Source: a cyanobacterium PCC 7702
Lineage (GTDB): Bacteria; Cyanobacteriota; Cyanobacteriia; Cyanobacteriales; Nostocaceae
Assembly: GCA_000332255.1 (NCBI GenBank)
Contig: KB235926.1
Coordinates: forward strand, 1,494,334-1,557,432
Direction of reading: 5' to 3'
Length of the DNA: 63,099 nt
The position numbers and the translations under genes were made by a program. Positions 19,704 to 28,928 of the stretch are shown here, piece after piece (the first letter of the stretch is position 1; each line of letters starts with the position of its first letter). The notes under the pieces were generated by a model. The model was not told the DNA's origin. It made no database searches and worked only from the letters and a program-made list of their open reading frames with translations.

Positions 19704-20249
19704 CTACAAGTGGCGCTTTTTCCAATACCAGCGATACCAATAATTACCGCTGCGAAGCGCTAACCACAATAGAATTAACGCTATTAGTCCTCCTTGCTGG
19801 GGAGCATCAAACGCAAAAACTACTAACGCTACGCACAAGGCATCTTGAATAAAAGTAGCCCACACGGGTAAACCTCGCAACCGAAAGAACCAACCAGCTT
19901 GAACAAGCTGCAGAACCAGAGCTAGCAAACCTCCAATCAGAGCAATTAGCCAATTGGGAACTGCTGTTGTTGAAGCTACAGCTAATCCCATAATTGCCCC
20001 TACTAAAGGCGAAAATAATAACTGTAAAATTTGTAGCACTCGTTGTCCGATCAGCTTCTTAGAAGCAAATAGTTCCACGCACGACCAACTAGTAAGAATA
20101 CCCAGCAAAGCCGGTGAAGAAATTTGAGATAAAATTGGTAGTTGCGACCAAAGATTCGTACCCTGCAACAGTCCAATAAAAAGTAAGGGTAAAGCGATTC
20201 TGATTCCTGCTGCTGCAGAAGCGGAAAGTGCGGCTAAAATTTCAACCAT
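19704..20249 (-). CDS. DUF4126-family membrane protein
   Basis: A 181-residue very hydrophobic protein with about four to five predicted membrane segments. The N-terminus VEILAALSASAAAGIRIALP and the middle SPLVGAIMGLAVAS fit the DUF4126 family, whose function is unknown. The ATG at 20249 gives a protein that begins directly in the conserved region; the 25 codons upstream in frame are polar and not conserved-looking. It follows purB on the same strand after a 122-nt gap. Confidence 0.72.
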   Translation of the reverse strand: MVEILAALSASAAAGIRIALPLLFIGLLQGTNLWSQLPILSQISSPALLGILTSWSCVELFASKKLIGQRVLQILQLLFSPLVGAIMGLAVASTTAVPNWLIALIGGLLALVLQLVQAGWFFRLRGLPVWATFIQDALCVALVVFAFDAPQQGGLIALILLWLALRSGNYWYRWYWKKRHL

Positions 20250-20371
20250 GTTACGGAAGGCGCAGACGGGAACTAAAGGTTGTGATTTTAACTTACCCTC
20301 AGGTGTTAAATTTACTGCCCTCAAAAATTTTTCTTATATAAATTTTTACATTTCCCCCCTGCAGTTCTATC

Positions 20372-21667
20372 CTAAATTCCCAGTCTTTGATATACTTCTT
20401 CTAAATGTTGCAAGTGGCGTTGCGGGTCAAAACACGCTTCGATTTCTGCTGGTGATAATTTTGCGCTGACGCGAGGATCTTTAGCAATCAAATCGCGAAA
20501 ATTGCCATCTGGCTGATTCCAAGCTCGATGAGCGTTTTCCTGGACGATTTTATAGGCTTGTTCGCGGCTCATTCCCTTTTCCACTAAAGCTAGCAGTACT
20601 CTTTGGCTAAAGACAACTCCACCATAAACATTCATATTCCGTGCCATGTTTTCAGGGTAGACTAGCAAGTTCTTGACTAAGTCTGCCATTTCCACTAGCA
20701 TAAAATGCAACAGAATGCAAGCATCCGGCAAAATTACCCGTTCCACGGAACTGTGAGAAATGTCTCGTTCGTGCCAGAGAGCAACATTTTCTAAAGCTGC
20801 AACGCTATGACTTCTAATGATTCTAGCCATTCCCGTTAATCTTTCCGAACGAATGGGATTGCGCTTGTGTGGCATTGCGGAAGAGCCTTTTTGTCCAGGA
20901 GCGAAAAATTCTTCTACTTCCAAAACATCAGTTCTTTGTAGGTTGCGGATCTCAACTGCAAAACGTTCGATAGAGGCCGCAACTAAAGCTAGCTGTTGCA
21001 CGAAATCGGCGTGAAGATCGCGGGAGATAACTTGGGTGGAGGCAGTATCTGGTTTAAGACCGAGTTTTTTACAGGCGATCGCCTCCACTTGCGGTTCGAT
21101 GTTAGCATAAGTACCCACTGCACCAGAAATCTTGCCCACAGCAATAGTTTGGCGCAAATTTTGGAGACGTTGTTGGTGACGCAAAACTTCTGCTAGCCAT
21201 CCGGCTAACTTAAAGCCAAAGGTAATCGGTTCGGCGTGAATCCCGTGGGAACGGCCAATCATGACAGTGTAGCGATGTTCCTTAGCTTTTTGACGAATAG
21301 CATCGATCAAGTCTTGCAAGCGCTGCAACAGAATATCTAAACTAGCCACCAGCTGCAGCGCTAAAGCTGTATCTAGCACGTCAGAACTAGTCAAACCTAG
21401 ATGAATGTAACGCCCAGCTTCACCCACGTATTCATTCACGTTTGTTAAAAAAGCGATCACATCGTGGCGGACTTCAGCCTCTATTTCTAAGACTCGTTGA
21501 GGATCGAAATTCGCCTTTGCTTTGATTTGTTCCACCGCTTGTGCTGGAATGTAACCTAATTCTGCTTGCGCCTCACAAACAGCAATTTCTACTTTTAACC
21601 AGGTTTTTAGTTTGTATTCTTCCGTCCAAATATTGCCCATTTCAGGCAAGGTGTAACGATCGATCAC
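20372..21667 (-). CDS. purB: Adenylosuccinate lyase
   Basis: This 431-residue enzyme cleaves SAICAR in purine synthesis and adenylosuccinate in AMP synthesis. The family signature is GSSAMPHKRNPIRSERLTG near residue 262; catalytic histidines lie in MIGRSHGIHAEPITFG and LTSSDVLDTALALQL regions. Length is typical of the bacterial/archaeal short form. It starts with ATG at 21667 (MIDRYTLPEMGNIW). No other purine gene is nearby, as is usual in cyanobacteria. Confidence 0.95.
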   Translation of the reverse strand: MIDRYTLPEMGNIWTEEYKLKTWLKVEIAVCEAQAELGYIPAQAVEQIKAKANFDPQRVLEIEAEVRHDVIAFLTNVNEYVGEAGRYIHLGLTSSDVLDTALALQLVASLDILLQRLQDLIDAIRQKAKEHRYTVMIGRSHGIHAEPITFGFKLAGWLAEVLRHQQRLQNLRQTIAVGKISGAVGTYANIEPQVEAIACKKLGLKPDTASTQVISRDLHADFVQQLALVAASIERFAVEIRNLQRTDVLEVEEFFAPGQKGSSAMPHKRNPIRSERLTGMARIIRSHSVAALENVALWHERDISHSSVERVILPDACILLHFMLVEMADLVKNLLVYPENMARNMNVYGGVVFSQRVLLALVEKGMSREQAYKIVQENAHRAWNQPDGNFRDLIAKDPRVSAKLSPAEIEACFDPQRHLQHLEEVYQRLGI

Positions 21668-21717
21668 GGCCCGCCACAGAGTACAACCGTCATATTGTAC
21701 ATTTTGTAGTTACGAGT

Positions 21718-22731
21718 TTAGCGATTTTTTCCTGTTCTTTTTGAGCGTTTGGAACCAGAAAAGCGATGAAAAAGATGCTTCATCCAATTAAAAGAACTTT
21801 TCCTGGTAAGAGAATTTTGATTGACTGGGGAAGTGGGATGTTGCAGGCGATCGCTTTCGCCTACATGCATGGCATAATCAGCTGGAACAATGCGAGAACC
21901 GTATCTGCGTGCATAAACCTGGGTAAATTCCGCTCCAAAAAACAAGATTTGCGCAGCATAATTCACCCACACTAAAATTACGACTATAGAACCAGCAGCC
22001 CCGTAGGTAGAGCCAAAGGAAGCATTACCTAAATAAGTTCCCAAAGCATACCTACCAAAGGAGAATAATAAGGAGGTAATTGCAGCTCCCATCAAAACAT
22101 CTTTCCAGGTAATTTTTACATCTGGCAAAACTTTAAAAATCAATCCGAACAGCACCGTGGTTACTATAAAACCAAGAATAAGATTGATAATCTGCCAGAG
22201 GAAATCAATACCTGGTAGCAAATTTTGAAAGTAACTAACCAAGGCTGATAGAATCGCACTGACAATCAACGATACCAAAAGTAAAAAGCCGATAGCTAAA
22301 ATCATCGCAAAAGACAAAATACGCTGGCGCAGCATATTTTTCACCATTTTTCCTGGTTTGGGCTGCACATCCCAAATTGTATTCAAAGCATCTTGTAATT
22401 CCGCAAACAAACCAGTAGCACCAATAAACAAAACTGCAATACTAATCAAAGAGGCGACGGTTCCCGCTTTCGGTTGACTAGCATTTGCAATTGCATCTTG
22501 AATCACTTTGGCGCCTTCAGGACCAATCAAACCTCGAAGTTGGTTGAAAATGGCATTCGTTGCTGCTGCTTCTCCAAATACTGCTCCCGCGATCGCAATC
22601 ACGATAATTAACAACGGGGCAATAGAAAAAATAGTGTAATAAGATAATGCTGCTGCTAAGCGTGAGGCTTTGTCTTTTTGCCATTCATGAAATGTTTCTT
22701 GCAATAACCCCCATACAATTTGCCAATTCAT
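21718..22731 (-). CDS. YihY/virulence factor BrkB family membrane protein
   Basis: A 337-residue protein with six predicted membrane helices between residues 25 and 270 and the family phrases DKASRLAAALSYYTIFSIAP and YGAAGSIVVILVWVNYAAQI. The family (PF03631) has no settled function; it is not an RNase despite an old label. The C-terminal 60 residues are basic and polar. I take the ATG at 22731 (MNWQIVWGLLQ); an upstream in-frame codon would add five residues. Confidence 0.82.
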   Translation of the reverse strand: MNWQIVWGLLQETFHEWQKDKASRLAAALSYYTIFSIAPLLIIVIAIAGAVFGEAAATNAIFNQLRGLIGPEGAKVIQDAIANASQPKAGTVASLISIAVLFIGATGLFAELQDALNTIWDVQPKPGKMVKNMLRQRILSFAMILAIGFLLLVSLIVSAILSALVSYFQNLLPGIDFLWQIINLILGFIVTTVLFGLIFKVLPDVKITWKDVLMGAAITSLLFSFGRYALGTYLGNASFGSTYGAAGSIVVILVWVNYAAQILFFGAEFTQVYARRYGSRIVPADYAMHVGESDRLQHPTSPVNQNSLTRKSSFNWMKHLFHRFSGSKRSKRTGKNR

Positions 22732-23079
22732 TACCCGTCTCCCCAACAGGATGTCTCTGCCTTCAGATTTAACGGATACTAGATCTTGTGCGGTATCCGC
22801 ATCTTCCCTAGGGTATTGACGTTTTTCATTTTCAAAAGCGCGGCGATCGCTTTTTATTTTGCAAAATTTTGTTTCTGTTCACCTGCATCGTCACCGCATG
22901 CAAGCGCCTGTAGCGATACACCACCGCATTTTTAATTTTTCCTACATCCCAAAAAACGCGATCGCTGTTTGAGAAAATGCCTTTCCATTTTTTATTAACT
23001 GTAGTATAATCCCATTATTTCCAAATAATTATACACTAAATTGATAGAATTACTGTATTTTATCTGCGAGCCAACAAAG
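22732..23079. other. Intergenic region between the YihY gene and cutA
   Basis: The two genes are divergent, so both promoters should be here. I see HIP1-type octamers near 22845 and 22962 and an AT-rich stretch at 22985-23045 that could hold the cutA promoter, but no other structure. Confidence 0.4.
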
Positions 23080-23418
23080 ATGAAACTTTACTACGTGACT
23101 TTAAACACCTCACAAGAAGCTCTTCAGATCGGTCGAGTGCTACTAGAAAAAAGGCTGGCATTGTGTGTAAATTGGTTTCCCATAACTTGTGCCTACATTT
23201 GGAAACAAGAAATAATAGAAGAACCAGAAGTTGTACTAATCGTGAAAACCCAGGACGGTTATCGCCAAAAAATACAGCAAGTTATCAGTCAACACATTTC
23301 CTACACAAATTTCATTGCAGAACTTACTCCCACAAACATAAATCAAGGCTTTCTGGACTGGTTGAACACAGAAATTCCAACTTCCTCAGCGCTAGCACAG
23401 GAAAGTGAAAAAAACTGA
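23080..23418 (+). CDS. cutA: CutA1-family divalent-cation tolerance protein
   Basis: A 112-residue trimeric small protein of the CutA1 family (PF03091). The fold signature appears in MKLYYVTLNTSQEALQIGRV, RLALCVNWFPITCAYIWKQE and LIVKTQDGYRQKIQQVI. It was named for copper tolerance in E. coli, but its molecular role is unclear. The ATG at 23080 is at the conserved start; an in-frame codon at 23041 adds 13 unlikely residues. It converges with cysE after a 37-nt gap. Confidence 0.85.
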   Translation: MKLYYVTLNTSQEALQIGRVLLEKRLALCVNWFPITCAYIWKQEIIEEPEVVLIVKTQDGYRQKIQQVISQHISYTNFIAELTPTNINQGFLDWLNTEIPTSSALAQESEKN

Positions 23419-23455
23419 GAGTATGAAAGTTGTTCATACCCTTTTGCAGCTTCTT

Positions 23456-24169
23456 TTAAATTCCTGCTCCATCCAGAAACTCTTCAATTACTCCATCACT
23501 GTGGGATGGAATTGCTTTGTTTGTATCACTATGAGATGGATAGAAATTTTCCAACTTTTTGAGTTGTTTTTCTAATTCCTTAACTCGCTCAAATAAAGCT
23601 CGGATCGCCTCAGCTTCCACATCACGCAGTTGATTGTGAGCCAAAATATCATCTGCTTTCAGCTTGTCCTGACGAGTAATGCGTCCGGGAATTCCGACTA
23701 CGGTAGTGTTGCTGGGAACATCCCGCAGCACCACAGAACCCGCTCCAATACGAACGTTATCGCCGATTCGAATATTACCCAATACTTTTGCGCCTGCTCC
23801 GACAACTACATTGTTACCCAAAGTGGGGTGACGCTTGCCAGTTTCTTTGCCAGTACCGCCAAGGGTAACACCTTGATATATCAAAGCGTAATCTCCCACA
23901 ACGGCCGTTTCTCCAATCACCACCCCCATACCGTGGTCGATAAATACACCTTTACCAATCTTTGCTCCTGGATGAATTTCGATACCAGTGAGAAAGCGGC
24001 TAATGTGGGAAATTAACCGAGGGATAAAAGGAATGTCCCTTTTATACAGCCAGTGTGCTAGGCGATGGAACATCAAAGCTTGAAGTCCGGGGTAGCAGAA
24101 CAAAACTTCCAACCAGTTACGAGCTGCGGGATCGCGCTCGTAGATTGTTCGCAAATCAGTTAGCAGCAT
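23456..24169 (-). CDS. cysE: Serine O-acetyltransferase
   Basis: This 237-residue enzyme makes O-acetylserine, the committed step of cysteine synthesis. The left-handed beta-helix hexapeptides run from about residue 65 to 175, with [18 protein letters not shown] and [18 protein letters not shown] containing the catalytic histidine region. The C-terminal tail after residue 195 is coiled and ends with two near-identical PSHSD units, probably a small internal duplication. It is divergent from an Rrf2-type regulator, which suggests control by sulfur or Fe-S status. Confidence 0.93.
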   Translation of the reverse strand: MLLTDLRTIYERDPAARNWLEVLFCYPGLQALMFHRLAHWLYKRDIPFIPRLISHISRFLTGIEIHPGAKIGKGVFIDHGMGVVIGETAVVGDYALIYQGVTLGGTGKETGKRHPTLGNNVVVGAGAKVLGNIRIGDNVRIGAGSVVLRDVPSNTTVVGIPGRITRQDKLKADDILAHNQLRDVEAEAIRALFERVKELEKQLKKLENFYPSHSDTNKAIPSHSDGVIEEFLDGAGI

Positions 24170-24333
24170 ACTCGACTCGAACTACGGAAAAGTTCAACAC
24201 AAGATAATTTTGGAAACTAAACCCGCTTTCTTTCCTTGAAATTATGTAGGATAATCTACGGTAAGCCGATAGGTTTAAGGTTTTTAGGTAATAAGTGGGA
24301 TGCTACCACATCTACCAGAAATAAAAAAGTTCA

Positions 24334-24366
24334 TTTTTCGTAAAAAGCGAAAAATTAATCGATTAA
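24334..24366. promoter_or_regulatory. Two inverted repeats in the cysE-Rrf2 intergenic region
   Basis: A 7-bp inverted repeat (TTTTTCG, 7-nt spacer, CGAAAAA; 24334-24354) is followed at once by the perfect 12-bp palindrome TTAATCGATTAA (24355-24366), 22 nt before the Rrf2 gene start. This is the place expected for an autoregulatory operator. Binding is inferred only. Confidence 0.45.
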
Positions 24367-24388
24367 CCGTAGTATTCTGAGTACAGAC

Positions 24389-24844
24389 TTGAACAAGCAA
24401 AATTACATCCTCCTGGATTTGTCTTCCAAAGTCGAATACGCCTTACTAGCACTTTTAGAATTAGCAGCTTGCAAAGAACGACAAGTTCCTGTGACCATGA
24501 ACGAGATTGCTAACAAGCAACCGATACCGGAGCGCTATCTGGAACAAATTCTCACTAGTTTGCGGCGTGCGGGTATTGTCCAGAGTCAGCGCGGTGCAAA
24601 AGGAGGCTTTGTTTTGGTGCGCGAGCCTTGGCAAATTACTTTGCTAGATATCGTTTATTCGGTAGAAGGTAAGCGCAAAAATAGAGAATATCCTCATCCT
24701 CCCACATTAGAGATGAACTTAGTACACGAGATATGGGAGCAGGTCAATTTTGCAGCAGTAGAGGTTTTGCGCCAGCGTACCCTTGAGGACTTGTATCAGC
24801 AAAGACAAGCTCGTGCCCAGCAAGGTTCGATGTATTACATTTAA
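24389..24844 (+). CDS. Rrf2-family transcriptional regulator
   Basis: A 151-residue winged-helix regulator. The family core is LSSKVEYALLALLELA (residues 11-26), with the recognition region QPIPERYLEQILTSLRRAGI and the wing SQRGAKGGFVL. There are no cysteines in the usual Fe-S ligand positions after the wing, so it is unlike IscR or NsrR and closer to CymR-type members that sense sulfur status through partners. The frame has no ATG near the expected start: TTG at 24389 or a nearby TTG must be used. It is divergent from cysE, 219 nt away. Confidence 0.82.
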   Translation: MNKQNYILLDLSSKVEYALLALLELAACKERQVPVTMNEIANKQPIPERYLEQILTSLRRAGIVQSQRGAKGGFVLVREPWQITLLDIVYSVEGKRKNREYPHPPTLEMNLVHEIWEQVNFAAVEVLRQRTLEDLYQQRQARAQQGSMYYI

Positions 24845-25012
24845 TTTTGGTAGATTCGGATTGTTGGCAGAGATTTCCCAGACCGGTCATCAGCTCAATT
24901 ATTATTGAGGGCAGTTTCGATGCTGTCGTCTTCATTTTACTATGACAGCATTTGCCCGACTGTAACAAAAGCAGGCATATTTTCTGGAGTTGGAGAAAAT
25001 TTTCAAAAAATC

Positions 25013-26227
25013 CTAATCTGTAACTTCCAATACAGATTTTGGCAACAATTTATCTTTGAACCAAACAATTTTGGCTGGGACATCATGAATCTTCACTCCT
25101 GCTTTATCTAAATTCAAGCGTTCAGAGATAGCCAAAATCAAATTTTGACATTGAGCGCGGCGTACCTGGGCAAACTTTTTTTGTAAATATTCCGGTCGCC
25201 AATAGCCGATAATTTCTAATAAAAAGCTTCGTCCATCAGGATGAACTAATCGAAAATCGGGGATCATCACGCTACCAGGAATAGGAATGAGATCTACCTC
25301 GCGTTCTAAGACCCATGGAGTGTTTAAGGAAGTCCATTTATCAGCAAAAGAAGCTTCCAGCATGCTATCGTAAGGTTTTCCTGGTGGGTAGTGAGACACC
25401 AGACCGCAATCAGAATTGAGAGTAAAACGTCCTATTTTTCGAGTTTGGGTGTAAAAGTCGCGAACTTGTAGGGTAGCGTGAAGACTCCATTTAGTGACAT
25501 GAAGCAAAGCGGGGATAAGTTTAGCGATCGCCAAACCGTAACGAGTACTAGGATAAAATAAACTCGTTGGTCCATCGATCGTAATTGTAAATCCGTGGTC
25601 TGCGTCTCCTTCTATGTACGCCATCAATTGAAAAAATTTCAGATAACGAAATAACAGTTTATACTCTCCAGGGACATTGCGATGAGCATTTAATACCAAT
25701 TGACTAGCTTGATAAAAAACACCTTGTACTTGCGATAAATTGTAGCGATGCAATAATTGTGCGGGTGTAGGTGCATCAAAAGCAGTTAAAACTTTATTTT
25801 CAGCCAGATCGGCATATAATCCTTCACGAACTTGTACAGATAAAATTTCTCGCTCGAGTTCTTGACTTAATTCCCGAGCAACTCTGTCCAAGGTAGCTGC
25901 AGTTAACTTTCTACTGGGAACAGATTTAGCTGCTAAAGCAAAAACCTTTTCTCTTAACTTTTGAGGTTCAACAGGACTGACCACTTCAAACTTGCAGAAA
26001 CTGTTTTTAAGAATATAAGCTAAACCCCGTTTGACTCGATAATCAGGAGTATCTCCTTCTAACTCTAGCAACTGACGCTCTAACGTACCTTGAGTTTTTC
26101 CTACTGCTTGTTGAAAACAGTTAATTAACTTGTTTGCCAATTGCAAATTTTCCTCGTCAATTTTGAGCCTTTTGGGGATAATTTCCTCACCATTTTGACG
26201 ATAGCTGAGTAAATCCGTGGGTAACAT
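25013..26227 (-). CDS. Bax1-type (DUF790) nuclease, partner of XPB helicase
   Basis: A 404-residue protein of the DUF790 family (PF05626). Archaeal Bax1 of this family binds XPB and cuts DNA at bubbles or flaps in repair. The C-terminal nuclease-like region is visible: SVMIPDFRLVHPDGRSFLLE followed by IIGYWRPEYLQKK, a PD-(D/E)xK-like arrangement. The N-terminus MLPTDLLSYRQNGEEIIPKR is typical. The start lies 14 nt after the stop of the helicase gene, so the two are cotranscribed and probably act together. The damage they act on in cyanobacteria is not known to me. Confidence 0.82.
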   Translation of the reverse strand: MLPTDLLSYRQNGEEIIPKRLKIDEENLQLANKLINCFQQAVGKTQGTLERQLLELEGDTPDYRVKRGLAYILKNSFCKFEVVSPVEPQKLREKVFALAAKSVPSRKLTAATLDRVARELSQELEREILSVQVREGLYADLAENKVLTAFDAPTPAQLLHRYNLSQVQGVFYQASQLVLNAHRNVPGEYKLLFRYLKFFQLMAYIEGDADHGFTITIDGPTSLFYPSTRYGLAIAKLIPALLHVTKWSLHATLQVRDFYTQTRKIGRFTLNSDCGLVSHYPPGKPYDSMLEASFADKWTSLNTPWVLEREVDLIPIPGSVMIPDFRLVHPDGRSFLLEIIGYWRPEYLQKKFAQVRRAQCQNLILAISERLNLDKAGVKIHDVPAKIVWFKDKLLPKSVLEVTD

Positions 26228-26241
26228 CTACATCTAATCTT

Positions 26242-27735
26242 TTAATCACAAAGTTTGTTTTCCGTGGTATAGTTAAATTCTAATTTTTCTGCAGCACGAT
26301 AACTTTTTTGCTTAAAAGAACTATAAACTACTTGTAAATTTCCTACTTCTTTCTTAATTTCGTTAGTTTTTGTTCCTCTTCTTCTTGCCGAAGTATTTTC
26401 TTCTGTAGTATCTTCAGCCACTACTTCATATAAAATAGCTTTGGCTTTCGTGTCTTTGTTTTTTCTTAAAATCCTTCCCAATCTTTGTATATATTCCCTT
26501 GTCGAGGCTGTACCAGATAAAATAATAGCTACACTAGCTGCCGGTACATCTACCCCTTCATTCAAAACATGGGAAGCAATCAAAGTTTTGTACTCTCCTT
26601 GGCAGAATTTTGTGAGAATTTGATGACGTTCTTTAATAGGAGTTTGATGGGTGATGGCTGGAATTAAAAACTCTTGAGAAATGCGGTATACAGTAGCATT
26701 ATCAGCCGTAAAAATTAAAATGTGCTCTGGATAGTGTTTGGCGAGTAAATCTGCCAAAACTCTTAATTTTCCTTCTGTACCTAAAGCAATTTCTTTTGCT
26801 TTTTGGTGGGAGAGCATAGCTCTGCGCCCTGCTTGCGATCGCGCGCTGATTTGCACAAACTTTTGCCAGCCTTGAATGCTTCCTAAAGAAATTTTTGATT
26901 GCTGTAAAAAATCATTGCGAATTTGAATTAATTGATTGTATTTTTGGCGCTCGTGAGGCGATAATTTAACTTTAATTTGCACCACTTCGTGTTCTGCTAG
27001 TGCCTTTCCTGCTAGTTCTTGAGCCTTTTTGCGATATACTTCCGGTCCGATCAAAACGTTCAAATCAGCGTGTTTGCCATCCTGGCGTTCTGGTGTAGCA
27101 GAAAGTCCTAAACGATAAGGCGCGATCGCGTATTCAGCAATAATCCGATGAAAATCCGTAGGTAAATGATGGCATTCATCAAAAATTAAGAATGCGTACT
27201 GATTTCCTAAAGTTTCAGCATGAATAGCAGCACTATCATACGTTGCTACCAGTATGGGTGTTTTATCTCGCGAACCACCTCCCAACAACCCTACCTCTGT
27301 GTCGGGAAAAGCTGCTAGTAGGTGTGCGTACCACTGATGCATGAGATCCAAAGTTGGTACTACAATCAATGTAGTACACTGCGTTGCTTCTATTGCCATT
27401 TGCGCCAGATAGGTTTTTCCCGCCGCCGTAGGAAGTACTACAACACCTCGTCTTCCTGCTAATTTCCACGCTTCTAACGCCTCTGTTTGATGAGGATAGG
27501 GTTGCATTTCTAAACTAGTAACTAACTCCAGAGGATAAAACGCCCTAGCCTCGTCTATAAAGTCACTGTTTTCTGCTACTAGTGCTTCTACCAAACAGCG
27601 ATATTGCAGTGCAGGTATGCGAAATTTTTCTATTCTGTCATCCCACATAGCATAATCCATCCAACCTTTGCCACGTGGCGGTGGATGTAAAATTAATGTA
27701 CCGCGATCAAAAGTTAATCTAGGGGTGCGAGCCAT
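26242..27735 (-). CDS. XPB/Rad25-type superfamily 2 DNA helicase
   Basis: A 497-residue SF2 helicase. Motif I is VVVLPTAAGKTYLAQMA (about residue 95), motif II is FLIFDECHHLPTDFHR, motif III is GLSATPERQDGKHADL, and motif VI is IQRLGRILRKNKDTKAKA. The short N-terminal domain and the order resemble archaeal XPB rather than RecQ or UvrB. It starts with ATG at 27735. It precedes the Bax1-type gene by 14 nt, the same pairing as in archaea. Confidence 0.85.
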   Translation of the reverse strand: MARTPRLTFDRGTLILHPPPRGKGWMDYAMWDDRIEKFRIPALQYRCLVEALVAENSDFIDEARAFYPLELVTSLEMQPYPHQTEALEAWKLAGRRGVVVLPTAAGKTYLAQMAIEATQCTTLIVVPTLDLMHQWYAHLLAAFPDTEVGLLGGGSRDKTPILVATYDSAAIHAETLGNQYAFLIFDECHHLPTDFHRIIAEYAIAPYRLGLSATPERQDGKHADLNVLIGPEVYRKKAQELAGKALAEHEVVQIKVKLSPHERQKYNQLIQIRNDFLQQSKISLGSIQGWQKFVQISARSQAGRRAMLSHQKAKEIALGTEGKLRVLADLLAKHYPEHILIFTADNATVYRISQEFLIPAITHQTPIKERHQILTKFCQGEYKTLIASHVLNEGVDVPAASVAIILSGTASTREYIQRLGRILRKNKDTKAKAILYEVVAEDTTEENTSARRRGTKTNEIKKEVGNLQVVYSSFKQKSYRAAEKLEFNYTTENKLCD

Positions 27736-27897
27736 TTTTCGCTTTTTTCCAACCCGACCTGGGAATTAACAATAGAGTTTTAATTTTAATTGCAAGCTCG
27801 AGTTGATATTAGCATTTATTCCACAGCCAGTTGTAGTTGTGATCTTCTTACTGAGAACTCAACCCCCAATTGTGTTTCCAAAGCGATCGCTCGTTGC

Positions 27898-28923
27898 TTA
27901 ATACCTAATTCGCGGATCCACGTAAGCGTTCAAAATATCAATAACAATACTTGCTCCGACAACAATAAATCCAAAAAATACTAATAAACCTTGTACCGTA
28001 GGATAATCTCGCAAAGAAATCGCTTCATAAAGTTTATTTGCCAATCCCGGCCAAGAAAATGTAACTTCTGTTAAAATCGCTCCACCCAATAAGGAAGCAA
28101 AAGTTAATCCCAAAACAGTAATTACCGGAATCAAAGCATTTTTTAAAGCATGGGAGAATAGTATTTTTCTTTCGGGAATACCTCTAGCTCTAGCTGCTTC
28201 TACATAATCTGCTTGCAAAGTTTGTTTCAAATTCACCCGCACAATTCGCTCAAAAATACCGCTGAGCAAAACTCCCAAAGTGATGCTGGGAAGTGCTAAA
28301 TAATGAAGGGTTGTGAAAAATTGAGCTAAATTACCGCTTAATATGCTATCAATGGTGTATAAACCGGTGATGCGTTCGGGAGCTGGCAAGCTAGAAGAAA
28401 AACGTCCGGAAGAAGGAAACCAGCCAAGTTGTACGGCAAAGATTAATTGCAGAATCATTCCCGCCCAAAACATGGGCAGCGAATAAGTAACTATACCAAA
28501 TAATCTTCCTCCCCAGTCCAAAAATGTACCGGGACGAGAAGCGGAAAGAATCCCAATTCCAATCCCCACTCCCAATGCCACTATCATGCTAGATATTGCT
28601 AACTCTGCTGTAGCCGGGAAATAATCCACAATTACTTGCCAAACAGCTTGTCCTTGACTGGTAAGAGACTTACCCAAATCCAGACGCAAAAGACTTCCCA
28701 TGTAATTTACGTATTGAAGCCATAAGGGAAGATCTAATCCTAGTTGTTTTCGCCATTCTTGTTTGGCGCTTTCTGGCGCGCGTCCACCGAGAATTGCATC
28801 TGCTGGGTCTCCAGGAGTTGCTCGCAACAACAGAAAAACTACTGTGGCGATCGCCCACAACATTAATGGAGCTAAAAGTAGGCGGACGATAATATAATAT
28901 CGTAAGGCCTGATAACGAGACAT
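27898..28923 (-). CDS. ABC transporter permease, DppB/OppB type
   Basis: This 341-residue inner-membrane protein has about six helices. The permease signature is ARARGIPERKILFSHALKNA near residue 236 (EAA loop), and the N-terminal RATPGDPADAILGG fits the peptide/nickel family (PF00528). It follows the binding lipoprotein gene by 5 nt. No second permease or ATPase gene adjoins, so these must be supplied from elsewhere. Confidence 0.9.
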   Translation of the reverse strand: MSRYQALRYYIIVRLLLAPLMLWAIATVVFLLLRATPGDPADAILGGRAPESAKQEWRKQLGLDLPLWLQYVNYMGSLLRLDLGKSLTSQGQAVWQVIVDYFPATAELAISSMIVALGVGIGIGILSASRPGTFLDWGGRLFGIVTYSLPMFWAGMILQLIFAVQLGWFPSSGRFSSSLPAPERITGLYTIDSILSGNLAQFFTTLHYLALPSITLGVLLSGIFERIVRVNLKQTLQADYVEAARARGIPERKILFSHALKNALIPVITVLGLTFASLLGGAILTEVTFSWPGLANKLYEAISLRDYPTVQGLLVFFGFIVVGASIVIDILNAYVDPRIRY

Positions 28924-28928
28924 ACTAA

